In this document: positions 17,132 to 27,598 of the stretch, piece by piece | How positions within the stretch are numbered: position 1 is the stretch's first letter | Layout: every line of letters begins with the position of its first letter | Source: Clostridioides mangenotii TR | Lineage (GTDB): Bacteria > Bacillota > Clostridia > Peptostreptococcales > Peptostreptococcaceae | Reading direction: 5' to 3' | NCBI RefSeq assembly: GCF_000498755.1 | Contig: NZ_AXUS01000007.1 | Coordinates: forward strand, 1 to 64,000 | Length of the DNA stretch: 64,000 bases | Program-made: the position numbers and the translations under genes | Notes under the pieces: generated by a model | The model's database searches: none | The model's input: the letters and a program-made list of their open reading frames with translations, nothing else | Told to the model about the DNA's origin: nothing

Positions 17132-17902
17132 AGAAATAAAAATAACTTTATAGAAATTATCTATTTAGAATCTGGAAACATGAGCAGATCTCAAAAGGGA
17201 TATAAAACTATAGATCTAAAGGCAGGAATAAACGTATTTGTAAACAACCACAGACCTATGAAATTATTGTACCAAGCAGATTCCCCTCTTAAATTTGTAA
17301 CAGTTACATTATTTTCAGATTTTTATGATGAATATATAAATTCGAAATTCCCAGAAGATAATATAAAATTTTTAAAATCAATAAATCTAATACCACCTGG
17401 ATACAATACTCCAGAGATTTCATTAATATTTAAACAAATAAAGAGTAAAATGGCATCAAATGTAAACAACAGAATTTATTATGAGAGTAAAATTGGCGAG
17501 ATTATTTCTATAATAGTAGACATATCTAATAAAATTAAAGTAGCAAGAGATTCTAACAAAGTACTATCTAAAGATGATTTAAAATCTTTAAACATAGTTA
17601 GAGAGGTATTAGATAAAAACTACGTAGATAAACCTACAATCAAAGAGCTAGCTTACATAGCTAAAATGAGCCCAACTAAGTTAAAATCAAGCTTTAAAGC
17701 TGTTTACAACACTACTATTACTCAGTATTCTATATCAGTAAAATTAAGATATTCTTTGATTTTACTTGCAGATGCTGACGCAAGTATTGAGGAAATTGCC
17801 AAGTCTGTAGGTTATAAAAACGCTAGTAAATTTAGTCAGATGTTCTTTAAAACTTTTGGTATGTACCCTAAGAACTACAGGAATTTATATAAATATCATT
17901 AG
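17132..17902 (+). pseudogene. AraC family regulator, N-terminally truncated
   Basis: The frame ends in a normal AraC double helix-turn-helix (about the last 100 residues; TIKELAYIAKMSPTKLKSSF and SIEEIAKSVGYKNASKFSQM). Its N-terminal sensor domain begins abruptly. The frame is open from 17132 (reading NNFIEIIYLESGN) to the first ATG at 17180, with no ribosome-binding site, and about 50-60 residues usual in this group are missing. Such regulators often stand divergent from siderophore ABC operons. Both are cut at the same point, which indicates a deletion. An ATG-initiated 240-residue product is possible but looks untranslated. Confidence 0.6.
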
Positions 17903-18381
17903 GAATCATATACTATTATTTTACATCTAAAAAACCTTATTCCTATAGTAGAATTATATTCAATTGTTGGGATAAGAATAGGCAGCCTATGGGAAGCAGA
18001 AAAGCGTGTTGTAATAGTTATCTCATTGTTAATTTTATACATATATATTTTTAGCTAAAATAAAATATAATTCGCTTATCTTTATAATATTAATAACAAT
18101 TTTATTTTAAAAAATTATTATTAAATGTATTATACTAAATTAAAAAATATTATTATGCAATTAATTGCGATATTTATTTATATAAAATACGAAAATTTGA
18201 GAAGTATAAGTGTTATAATTTAAGTATTTAATATATAGAGCAGATATATTATGGTATCTGTTGATTTGCAGCTTAATAATTTTATAATTTTTACTTTTCA
18301 AACGTTTTCTTCATTGACCAATGTCAGGAGTAAATCATTTTATATATCTTCTTTAAAATAATGTAAGAAAGGTAGATATTT
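17903..18381. other. intergenic region, AT-rich
   Basis: No gene is recognised. A fragment AAAAGCGTGTTGTA at about 18000 matches one arm of the interspersed repeat without its partner arm. The last 20 bases hold the ribosome-binding site of the PTS gene. Confidence 0.3.
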
Positions 18382-19392
18382 ATGATAACAATTATTTTAG
18401 GAATATCATTATTATTAATAGCATTATCAGCTTTTTCTCTTTTTAGTTTGAAAATGCCAAAAGGGCAACTAGCTATGTCTGGAATGGCCAATGCTGCTGT
18501 GGCTACTTTTTTAGTTGAGGCGATTCATAGATACATTTCAGGAGACTTACTTGGTATTAAATTTTTCCAAATATTAGGAGAGACTTCTGGTAGTTTAGGA
18601 GGCGTGGCAGCTGCCATTTTAGTACCAATTTCAATGGGAGCTAATCCTGTATTATCTGTGGTGGCAGGCGTTGCTGTAGGTGGGTATGGAATTCTTCCTG
18701 GTTTCATAGCTGGATACGTTGTAGGTTTTTTAGCTCCTCTAATCGAAAAAAAACTGCCAACAGGTATTGACATCATAGGAGGTGCCCTTCTCATTGCTCC
18801 AATAGCGAGAGCAATTGTAATTTTTGTTGATCCAGGAGTAAATATGGTAATGTCACAGATTGGAACCACAATCACACTTGCCACAGAGCAGTCCCCCATT
18901 ATAATGGGGTTACTTCTTGGAGGAATCATTAAAATGATATGTACATCCCCTTTAAGCTCCATGGCGCTGACTGCAATGCTGGGACTTACAGGATTGCCAA
19001 TGGGCATCGCTGCGATTGCGTGCGTTGGTGGTTCTTTTACTAATGGTATTATCTTTCATCGCTTAAAATTAGGAGATAAAAGTAACGTGATAGCAGTTAT
19101 GCTGGAACCTTTAACTCAAGCAGATATCGTTACATCCAATCCAATCCCTATTTATTGCTCTAATTTCTTTGGAGGAGGACTTGCAGGAATTGCTGCTGCT
19201 TCTCTACATATTGTAAATAATGCTCCTGGAACTGCTTCACCTATACCAGGACTTCTTGCACCTTTTGCTTTTAACCATCCCCTTAAAGTATTAGCAGCAA
19301 TTGGACTTGCTATTTTAGGAGGTATTATTGCCGGTTTGGTAGGAAGCATGATATTTAAGAAAAAAGCGACAAAAGTTGCTGAAGTTGCTTAA
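18382..19392 (+). CDS. PTS transporter subunit IIC (EIIC_2 / PF13303 type)
   Basis: This 336-residue, highly hydrophobic protein has about nine to ten membrane segments rich in Gly and Ala. Motifs resemble the second PTS EIIC family (NAAVATFLVEAIHR near the N-terminus, ITSNPIP-like VTSNPIPIYCSNFFGGG in the middle). It would form the sugar channel of a phosphotransferase system, but no EIIA or EIIB gene is nearby, so its phosphate donor is unknown. AAGAAAGG precedes the ATG. Base composition is visibly richer in G+C than its surroundings, which suggests acquisition by transfer. Confidence 0.72.
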   Translation: MITIILGISLLLIALSAFSLFSLKMPKGQLAMSGMANAAVATFLVEAIHRYISGDLLGIKFFQILGETSGSLGGVAAAILVPISMGANPVLSVVAGVAVGGYGILPGFIAGYVVGFLAPLIEKKLPTGIDIIGGALLIAPIARAIVIFVDPGVNMVMSQIGTTITLATEQSPIIMGLLLGGIIKMICTSPLSSMALTAMLGLTGLPMGIAAIACVGGSFTNGIIFHRLKLGDKSNVIAVMLEPLTQADIVTSNPIPIYCSNFFGGGLAGIAAASLHIVNNAPGTASPIPGLLAPFAFNHPLKVLAAIGLAILGGIIAGLVGSMIFKKKATKVAEVA

Positions 19393-19674
19393 ATACGTAA
19401 AAATAAATTAATCTGTTAAAAGAGTAATATAACATGATTTGTTAATTGTTTGAGTAGTTACGTAAAATTATTAGTTTATTGGTTGATTAGTTAATTTTTT
19501 AACTATAAGTTGAAAATCGTTCTTTCTATATAAATTTGATATCTGTTTTTAATAACTCTAATATTTTAGATTTATCTATTTTTTAATGTCATTGTAAAAA
19601 TATAATATTTTAAAATATGTAATAATACGATTTAAGATAAAAACAAAGTAAAGAGTAATAATATTAGATATATT
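19393..19674. other. intergenic region, AT-rich
   Basis: Nothing was recognised between the PTS gene and the terminator at 19675. Confidence 0.4.
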
Positions 19675-19702
19675 AATCGAGGTTAAACCCTCGATTTTTT
19701 TA
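19675..19702 (+). terminator. intrinsic terminator
   Basis: AATCGAGG / CCTCGATT form an 8-bp perfect stem with a 6-base loop followed by TTTTTT. It is oriented for the PTS gene but sits about 280 bases downstream of it. Confidence 0.75.
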
Positions 19703-19745
19703 TTCAAATTTATATTCTATGTGATAAGGAGTGTCATTAAAGCTC

Positions 19746-19822
19746 AAAAAAGTGTGTTGTATACCACTTAAAATTAAGTAATATCTAACACACTTTAATT
19801 ATTTATCTAAATCATACAATCA
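19746..19822 (-). repeat. interspersed terminator-like repeat, copy B
   Basis: The hairpin arms AAAGTGTGTT (19749-19758) and AACACACTTT (19787-19796) enclose TATACCACTTA. A conserved flank ATCTAAATCATACAATC reaches 19822. About 76 bp match copy C at 21035-21110 closely. On the minus strand the hairpin ends in TTTTTT. Arm differences (GTGTG versus GCGTG) are compensated in both arms, so pairing is preserved. Confidence 0.7.
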
Positions 19823-19841
19823 ATATTTTTCAATACTTTGA

Positions 19842-20000
19842 TATTCAAAACTTTCACCCGATAAATAATAAGTATTGTAGCATCTAGATCGCCCAATAAA
19901 ATCATTTGCAAATTTGTTAATATATTTCCCATTATTTCTCATTTTTCTAGTATTATATGACCTTTCAATCAGCTGTTATTGAGAGTATTCTCGTAACCTC
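19842..20000 (-). pseudogene. possible remnant of a GNAT acetyltransferase C-terminus
   Basis: A startless minus-strand frame of about 50 codons ends in SFEYQSIEKY, like the end of the intact GNAT at 10946 (IQEYQAIEYK). Repeat copy B follows it as copy A follows that gene. The resemblance is short and may be chance. Confidence 0.25.
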
Positions 20001-20013
20001 GCGAGTAAAAATT

Positions 20014-20715
20014 TTAATGATTGTCAATATAATTTTGCACCTCACTATGATATTCAACAATGTTGGTCTCCTGAGGATCTGTTAACTCATTTAGCAAAAG
20101 ATCAACCATATGATGTGCGGTTTTCCCACCAATTGTCATAGATTTTATACAGGAAACGCAATAAACTGCCACATCTTGACAAGGCATCTGGGCTGCCCTC
20201 TTCTTTTGAAATGCTATTACCTTCTGGACCGGTAATTGGGGATAAAAATTGTCACCACAACAGATTGATTTTGTTCCCGAATATTCTGACTCAATAATTT
20301 CTATATCCATTTTTCTTAGCAAACTTCTAACTGCAGCATGAACTTGTGGTTTTGGACGATATGAACAGGAATCATGCACAGAAAGAGTTAGTCCAGAATG
20401 TTTTGGTAAGGGTAAATCCTCTATAGAATCTAACACTTCCCATAAAGATATTGTGTTTACCCAAGCATATAGACTACGAAAACGCCTATCACAACCTGCA
20501 CAATTATTAATTATGATTGATCCATTTTCTAATTTCGGTTCATGATGACAACAAATTTTATGCAGTTTCACTGGTCCAAAATATTTCTGTAAAATTTTAA
20601 GTATTTTTTCTTCTGATTCTGGCTTATATGTATTAAACGCACAACCTGCATTAAAATAGCATTTGTCCATATTTATGCTTGACAAGGGTATGCTTGAAAG
20701 TCGTAATCCATTCAT
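20014..20715 (-). CDS. cysteine-rich (CCG-domain) Fe-S protein, HdrB/GlpC/LutA-like
   Basis: This 233-residue protein carries two cysteine-rich blocks of the CCG type: KICCHH...NCAGC (around 54-75) and HDSCSYRP...SICCGD (around 113-153), plus a late YCVSC. This domain binds a non-cubane Fe-S cluster or zinc in heterodisulfide reductase, glycolate oxidase and lactate-utilisation proteins and handles electron transfer or thiol chemistry. The ferredoxin-like N-terminal domain of larger relatives is absent and no flavoprotein partner lies nearby. AGGAGG precedes the ATG. Higher G+C than the neighbours suggests transfer. Confidence 0.7.
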   Translation of the reverse strand: MNGLRLSSIPLSSINMDKCYFNAGCAFNTYKPESEEKILKILQKYFGPVKLHKICCHHEPKLENGSIIINNCAGCDRRFRSLYAWVNTISLWEVLDSIEDLPLPKHSGLTLSVHDSCSYRPKPQVHAAVRSLLRKMDIEIIESEYSGTKSICCGDNFYPQLPVQKVIAFQKKRAAQMPCQDVAVYCVSCIKSMTIGGKTAHHMVDLLLNELTDPQETNIVEYHSEVQNYIDNH

Positions 20716-20732
20716 AAAAACCTCCTATTAAT

Positions 20733-20960
20733 TAAATAAATTATAGTTATACCTCCAACCTGTTGCGGCGAATTATAATCACAATAAGGTGTCTTATCCA
20801 TTATACTATGCTTTTCCGCACATTGCTAGCGAGACTAGCACCGCCTCCCCAAAATGCGGTTCTAATTGTCACCTGTCAGCGGATGTCCTGTATCTGTCGC
20901 CCCTACGATTCTTATAAGTTAAAGTTCTCAACTCTTCAAACCCTTATATTCAAACTCCTC
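20733..20960 (-). pseudogene. G+C-rich patch with possible decayed genes upstream of the CCG protein
   Basis: On the minus strand one frame ends in RTAFWGGGASLASNVRKSIV. Its stop overlaps an ATG (TAATG) opening MDKTPYCDYNSPQQVGG, which then runs on out of context towards the CCG gene. The stop-start overlap and the base composition suggest the remains of an operon, but no family was recognised. Confidence 0.3.
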
Positions 20961-21034
20961 CCAACATTAATTTTTGCCATTTGACATCTTTACTTATGAT
21001 ATCTAACCCTCCCATATCGAGTACGCAAAAACGC

Positions 21035-21110
21035 AAAAAAGCGTGTTGTATACCACTTATAATAAGCAATATCTAACACGCTTTTATTATTCTATCTAAA
21101 TCATACAATC
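21035..21110 (-). repeat. interspersed terminator-like repeat, copy C (guaA terminator)
   Basis: The arms AAAGCGTGTT (21038-21047) and AACACGCTTT (21075-21084) pair perfectly and end in TTTTTT on the minus strand, right after guaA. Sequence beyond the hairpin (to 21110) also matches copy B, so the duplicated block is larger than a terminator. Confidence 0.75.
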
Positions 21111-21132
21111 TAGTAGTTTCAATGCTTTAAGT

Positions 21133-22668
21133 CTATTCCCACTCTATTGTTCCTGGTGGTTTAGAAGTTATATCGTAAACTACTCTGTTAACACCATCAA
21201 CCTCGTTGATTATTCTGTTAGATATCTTCTCTAGAATATCATAAGGCATGTTGTACCAATCAGATGTCATTCCGTCAGAAGAATTAACTGCTCTTAAACC
21301 TACTAAGTGAGCGTAAGTTCTCTCATCTCCCATAACTCCAACTGTCATAACATCTGGTAAAGTTGCAAATGCTTGCCATATTTCAGTGTAAAGCCCAGCT
21401 TTTCTAAGCTCGTCCATATAAACTGCATCAGCTTCTCTTAATATGTCACATTTATCTTCAGTCACTTCGCCTATTACTCTTATTCCAAGTCCTGGACCAG
21501 GGAATGGATGTCTAAATATTAAATCTTCATCTATTCCTAACTCAAGACCTATTCTTCTAACTTCGTCCTTGAATAACTCTCTTAAAGGTTCAACTATTTC
21601 TTGGAAATCTACATCTTCAGGTATTCCACCAACGTTGTGGTGAGATTTGATTGTAGCCGCATCTCCAAGACCACTTTCTATAACGTCTGCATAGATTGTT
21701 CCTTGTACTAGGAAGTCCATCTTACCTAATTTATTTGATTCTTCTTCAAATACTCTTATGAATTCTTCACCTATTATTTTTCTCTTAGACTCTGGCTCAG
21801 TAACTCCCTTTAATTTTCCTAAAAATCTATCTTGAGCGTTAACTCTGATTAAGTTCATATCAAATCTTTCTTTGAATATTCTCTCAACATCATCGCCTTC
21901 ATTTTTTCTAAGTAGACCGTGATCTACGAATATACATGTAAGGTTATCTCCAATGGCTCTGTGAATTAGTACAGCTGCAACTGATGAATCAACTCCACCA
22001 CTTAATGCACATAAAGCTCTCTTATCGCCTATTTTTTCTTTTATTTCTTTTATTTTGTCATCTATAAATGAAGTTGTAGTCCAATCTCCACTTACTTTAC
22101 ATATATTGTATAAGAAGTTTTTAATTATTTTATGCCCTTCTAAACTATGCTCAACCTCTGGATGAAATTGAACACCGTATATTTTCTTAGCGGCATTTTC
22201 CATAGCTGCTACAGGGCAAACTGCTGTAGTTGCAACTATATCAAATCCTTTAGGTGCTTTTTCTATAAGGTCAGTATGACTCATCCATACAGAACTAGTA
22301 GTCAGACCTTCAAATAATGCTGAATTTCCGTAATTTATCTCAGTTTTTCCGTATTCTTTTTCTTGTTTTTCACCTTTTCTAACTACTCCACCTAAAGTGT
22401 GAGCTATTAGTTGGTCTCCATAGCATATTCCTAATATAGGAATATCTAAATCAAATATATCCGCTGATATTTGAGGAGAATCTGGTAAGTACGCACTGTT
22501 TGGTCCACCAGTAAATATTATACCCTTAGGATTTTTTGCTTTTATCGCATCAACTCCAGCTGTGTATGGAATTATTTCACAGTATACATTGTTTTCTCTA
22601 ACTCTTCTTGCAATCAATTGGTTGTATTGACCACCGAAGTCTACTACTAATACTAGTTCATGTTTCAT
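21133..22668 (-). CDS. guaA: GMP synthase (glutamine-hydrolysing)
   Basis: This 511-residue, full-length two-domain enzyme converts XMP to GMP with glutamine and ATP. The class I glutamine amidotransferase domain (1-190) shows ILGICYGDQ with the catalytic Cys and FHPEVEHS with His and Glu. The ATP-pyrophosphatase domain has the P-loop [10 protein letters not shown] (about 222). The C-terminal dimerisation domain ends in the conserved [17 protein letters not shown] precedes the ATG. A guanine-type riboswitch and its terminator lie in the leader, so expression should fall when guanine is plentiful. Confidence 0.97.
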   Translation of the reverse strand: MKHELVLVVDFGGQYNQLIARRVRENNVYCEIIPYTAGVDAIKAKNPKGIIFTGGPNSAYLPDSPQISADIFDLDIPILGICYGDQLIAHTLGGVVRKGEKQEKEYGKTEINYGNSALFEGLTTSSVWMSHTDLIEKAPKGFDIVATTAVCPVAAMENAAKKIYGVQFHPEVEHSLEGHKIIKNFLYNICKVSGDWTTTSFIDDKIKEIKEKIGDKRALCALSGGVDSSVAAVLIHRAIGDNLTCIFVDHGLLRKNEGDDVERIFKERFDMNLIRVNAQDRFLGKLKGVTEPESKRKIIGEEFIRVFEEESNKLGKMDFLVQGTIYADVIESGLGDAATIKSHHNVGGIPEDVDFQEIVEPLRELFKDEVRRIGLELGIDEDLIFRHPFPGPGLGIRVIGEVTEDKCDILREADAVYMDELRKAGLYTEIWQAFATLPDVMTVGVMGDERTYAHLVGLRAVNSSDGMTSDWYNMPYDILEKISNRIINEVDGVNRVVYDITSKPPGTIEWE

Positions 22669-22801
22669 AATCTCTCTCCTTACAATATTTTAATTTTAAT
22701 TACATTATATATAACTATATTAACACATTTTTTATAATTTGATAACTCTAACGAATATTAATCAAATTATTCTCCGTTTTCGTTCGACTTATAAATCTAT
22801 A

Positions 22802-22860
22802 CAAAAAACCTGTATAATAACTTCCAACATTTTCAGGAAAGTGAAATTACTATACAGGTC
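22802..22860 (-). terminator. riboswitch-controlled terminator of guaA
   Basis: On the minus strand ACCTGTATA pairs with TATACAGGT, followed by TTTTTTGT. It lies between the purine aptamer and the guaA start and is the likely expression platform. Confidence 0.75.
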
Positions 22861-22950
22861 TCCAGAAGAGCTTATAAAATTTATAGCCAACACATAGGGA
22901 TATTAATCAGCCTACATATTTACTTTACTAGCTATTCTGCTATAATAATT

Positions 22951-23023
22951 TCACTCATAGTTAAGATATTTACGGTATCTTAGGGGTAACTCTCAGACCT
23001 TATTACTGAGTATATACGAGTGA
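22951..23023 (-). promoter_or_regulatory. purine (guanine-type) riboswitch aptamer
   Basis: The minus strand reads TCACTCGTATATACTC, then AGTAATAAGGTCTGAGAG, CCGTAAATATC and TTAACTATGAGTGA. This is the three-way junction consensus with outer stem TCACTC/GAGTGA. The specificity base in AACTATG is C, which pairs with guanine (adenine switches have U). It controls guaA. Confidence 0.9.
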
Positions 23024-23078
23024 TTTTATATTAAATTTATAATTACAACTGAGTACTAATTTATCACAAATTCAAGTA

Positions 23079-23580
23079 TTATGTCAATAAGTTTTCGTCA
23101 ATTTCTTCTATAATTCTCGAATTTATATTGTCAAAAATCGCAATAAGTGGAAGCCCTGTTTTTTCAGCTATTTTTTGCAATCTTCGTATTCTGGCGAGTA
23201 CTTTATTAGCTTATTTTTATAGTATCCCAATTTGATAGATATTAAACCATATTCAGTGTTAATTTCAGTGAATTTCCTGTTCATTGCACTTCTATTATAC
23301 TCAATATACCTAACACCAAAAGTACTTGTCTCTTTAAGTATCATTTCTACAAATTTCTCTCTATCTTTTTTAGCACATAATATTGAAAGTTTAGTTGCAG
23401 GTCTATTTTTTTTCATAAATATACTTTGAGTGTATACATCCAATGCCCCTTCACTTAGCAATTTATCGTATATATACGAGTATATCTCACCAGACATATC
23501 ATCTATATTAGCTATCAGTTCATATACAGCTTCTTCTTCAGTACTGTATACCTCGCCGCTAGTTACTTCTTTTTTTTTTC
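23079..23580 (-). CDS. larC2: LarC C-terminal part (larC2), reached by frameshift and itself interrupted
   Basis: This frame encodes the C-terminal half of LarC, the enzyme that inserts nickel into the pincer cofactor precursor. Reading begins in the slip region at 23570-23579 and runs TSGEVYS...LIANIDDMSGE, where IDDM is the conserved LarC region, to a stop at 23168 after EYEDCKK. An isolated ATG at 23497 is internal. A -1 shift at six A's (23171-23176, minus strand) restores the expected family ending KIAEKTGLPLIAIF and runs to a stop at 23079. Programmed -1 frameshifting at the larC1/larC2 junction is known in Lactobacillus plantarum; the second break is unexpected. Confidence 0.7.
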
Positions 23581-24294
23581 GGCTAAGATAACCCTAAGCA
23601 TATTAGGTATCTCAAACTTTTTATGACCAATCCCATAACCTATTTTCTTAGGTTCTACTTCAAGCACATCTACAATTTCATTGCAGAGTGACTTTATTAT
23701 TGCAGCTCCAGTTGGTGTAGTGCATTCTCCCTCAACTGTATTGAACTTAACTGGAATATCTTTTAGTATCTCAATAGTAGCAGGGGCTGGTACTGGCATA
23801 ATTCCATGATCACATTTTACAAAACCAGATCCAACAGGCACTGGACTTGAGTAAATTAAATCTACCTCTAGCAAATCTATCAGAATACACGCTCCTACAA
23901 CATCAACAATAGAATCAACAGCTCCAACCTCATGGAAGTGAATTTTTTCTACAGTTGTACCGTGAACTTTCGCTTCAGCTTCTCCAATAGTCATAAATAC
24001 TTTTTTAGCATTTTCTTTAACTCTATCGTTTAATTCACTATTATCTATAATTTCAAATATATCTTTAACATGCCTGTGGCAATGACCTTCTTTTGAAATA
24101 ACTTCTACGATTGTACCTACTATTCCACTTTCATTTTTTGAATCCACCTTTATTTCAAATTCATCACTCATTCCAAGTTTGCTTAACTCCTGTAGAAATA
24201 CATCTCTTGAAGCTCCTAAATCCAGCAAACTTGCGATTGTCATATCTCCAGATATTCCGTTTACTATATCAAAATAAAGAACTCTACTACTCAT
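23563..24294 (-). CDS. larC1: LarC N-terminal part (larC1), nickel-pincer cofactor biosynthesis
   Basis: This 243-residue frame is the N-terminal part of LarC: start MSSRVLYFDIVNGISGDM, the conserved HFHEVGAVDSIVD (about 118-130) and PVPAPATIEIL. It ends in EKKKK and a stop at a run of ten A's on the minus strand (23570-23579). Stepping back one base there continues into larC2. LarC uses CTP to load nickel into the cofactor used by lactate racemase and related racemases. GGAGGT stands before the ATG. larB is 24 bases upstream in the same operon; larE and larA are not in the window. Confidence 0.85.
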   Translation of the reverse strand: MSSRVLYFDIVNGISGDMTIASLLDLGASRDVFLQELSKLGMSDEFEIKVDSKNESGIVGTIVEVISKEGHCHRHVKDIFEIIDNSELNDRVKENAKKVFMTIGEAEAKVHGTTVEKIHFHEVGAVDSIVDVVGACILIDLLEVDLIYSSPVPVGSGFVKCDHGIMPVPAPATIEILKDIPVKFNTVEGECTTPTGAAIIKSLCNEIVDVLEVEPKKIGYGIGHKKFEIPNMLRVILAEKKKK

Positions 24295-24318
24295 ACCTAC
24301 CTCCTATATGTCTTAATT

Positions 24319-25062
24319 TTAATCTAATTTATTAATCATGGATGCTAGATATCCAGCTCCAAACCCATTATCTATATTGACTACAGATAATCCTGAAGCA
24401 CAGCTATTTAACATACCTAAAAGTGCAGATAAACCTCCAAAATTAGCTCCATACCCCACTGAAGTCGGAACAGCTATTACAGGTACATTTACAAGACCAC
24501 CTACAACACTAGGTAGAGCTCCTTCCATGCCCGCTACAGCCACTATTACCCTTGCCCTATCCAATAATTCCTTCTTATCCAACAAGCGGTGAATACCAGC
24601 AACCCCGACGTCATATAACCTTTCCACTTTGTTTCCCATAAACTTTGCAGTGTAATAGGCTTCATCTGCTACAGGAATATCCGATGTTCCACCTGAAACT
24701 ATTAAAATTTCACCTTTCCCTGTATCATCTATATGGTGTTTTTGTATCATCAGCGTCTTTGATAATTTATCATATTGTGCTTTTGAATATATGTTCTTTA
24801 GTTTTAAAAAAGTTTCCTCTCTGCATCTTGTTCCCAGTATATTAGAATCTTTTTTGTACATCTTATCCACTATACCTAAAATATGTTCATCAGTCTTTCC
24901 CTCACAGTATATTACTTCTGGGTATCCGTTTCTAATCTCTCTGTGGTGATCTATATTGGCATACCCTAAATCCTCATATGGCAAATTTTTCAGCTCATTT
25001 AAAGCTGAATCTATATCCAATTTATCATTTTTTACTTCTTCTAGTAGTTTTTTTAAATCCAT
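24319..25062 (-). CDS. larB: LarB, nicotinate adenine dinucleotide carboxylase/hydrolase for nickel-pincer cofactor
   Basis: This 247-residue protein resembles LarB along its whole length. The C-terminal half is PurE-like with SGGTSDIPVADEA (about 133-145), AGMEGALPSVVGGL and IDNGFGAGY. LarB carboxylates the pyridinium ring of nicotinic acid adenine dinucleotide and releases AMP, the first step of the nickel-pincer cofactor pathway in the cytoplasm. It is the first gene of a larB-larC operon. The ribosome-binding site is weak (AAAGGG about 14 bases before the ATG), so the start is less certain than the family. Confidence 0.88.
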   Translation of the reverse strand: MDLKKLLEEVKNDKLDIDSALNELKNLPYEDLGYANIDHHREIRNGYPEVIYCEGKTDEHILGIVDKMYKKDSNILGTRCREETFLKLKNIYSKAQYDKLSKTLMIQKHHIDDTGKGEILIVSGGTSDIPVADEAYYTAKFMGNKVERLYDVGVAGIHRLLDKKELLDRARVIVAVAGMEGALPSVVGGLVNVPVIAVPTSVGYGANFGGLSALLGMLNSCASGLSVVNIDNGFGAGYLASMINKLD

Positions 25063-25175
25063 TATTTTTGCTCATACCCTTTCTATAGTATTATCAAAAA
25101 TCTTATCTGTATAAATTCTTTAAAAACCTAAAAAATTTCCAGAACTTTACTGCTTCTTTTTTAAATCATTCCCCT

Positions 25176-25208
25176 ATATATAGTATACAATATTTGTATA
25201 CTATATAT
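25176..25208. promoter_or_regulatory. 15-bp perfect inverted repeat upstream of larB
   Basis: ATATATAGTATACAA and TTGTATACTATATAT are perfect inverted arms separated by three bases, about 115 bases before larB. There is no T-run on either side, so an operator is more likely than a terminator. No binding protein is identified. Confidence 0.4.
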
Positions 25209-25261
25209 ATGCAATAACCTAACAAATAAATTTAAAAATAAAGATTAAATATTTTATTTAG

Positions 25262-25390
25262 TCCTAGCTTCCATTTACAGCATAGGAATGTTGCTTACGC
25301 ACCAAATCTTCTGTACCCACGTATACATCATCGATTTCATTTTCAACTTCTAGATGATAGAAAATTTGTTTTACTTTACACTTCCTAATT
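25262..25390 (-). pseudogene. unidentified coding remnant
   Basis: A minus-strand frame of about 40 codons reads KQIFYHLEVENEIDDVYVG and ends in KQHSYAVNGS, without start or ribosome-binding site. Codon use looks coding. Together with the next fragment it suggests one or two decayed genes between groEL and larB. The family was not recognised. Confidence 0.3.
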
Positions 25391-25444
25391 TTCCATTATA
25401 GTAAGGTTTTTTTATTACACAAATATTATTAATTGTGATGTATT

Positions 25445-25702
25445 TTATATTTCTTCTTTTAATTTTCCATCAAAAAAACCCATAGTTATCTTAAACTGAT
25501 TTTCAAGTTCTGTAAAGTTACACTTCTCTACCTCAACCAGAATAATATCAAAGACTCTCTTGTAGTTAACCCTATCATCTACAACTTTTCTGTGTATAAG
25601 TCTATTGAGTATCACAAAGTGATTTAAAATAGTTTTCTTTCTAATTGTTTCTCCTAAATGACAAATATTATGAACATAAAAATTATACCCATGATTATCT
25701 AA
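25445..25702 (-). pseudogene. unidentified coding remnant (about 85 codons, no start)
   Basis: A minus-strand frame is open from just after the groEL terminator to 25445 and reads HLGETIRKKTILNHF, DDRVNYKRVFDIILVEVEKC and ITMGFFDGKLKEEI before its stop. It looks like real protein but has no start codon or ribosome-binding site at its left edge, so it is probably 5'-truncated. No family is recognised. Confidence 0.4.
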
Positions 25703-25703
25703 C

Positions 25704-25740
25704 TAAAAAGAGCCAGGAAAAATAAATTCCCTGACTCATA
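25704..25740 (-). terminator. groEL terminator
   Basis: On the minus strand GAGTCAGGGAA pairs with TTCCTGGCTC (one G-T pair), followed by TTTTTAG. It stands about 60 bases after the groEL stop. Confidence 0.75.
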
Positions 25741-25797
25741 AAAATCACTAAATTTTTATTACTTTATCGATTTTCGCTAAAGCTTGAATTGCAAGAA

Positions 25798-27444
<1,647 letters not shown>

Positions 27445-27598
27445 TTAATATTTCTTATATTTTTCTAACTCTACGTTTTAAATACATCTATACACTAGTT
27501 TTAAATTCTTTTTAGTTAGATCTCTTTTGAAGTATTACTCTATCTCTATACAAATTGAAATAGCTATTACTCAAATAATAACTATCTCTAAATTTGTA

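Noticed and set aside
20763-20850. tRNA-like stretch on the minus strand (resembles a D-arm, ATAATGGATAAGAC)
   Set aside because: No acceptor stem, anticodon arm or T-arm could be built; the coding-remnant reading fits better.
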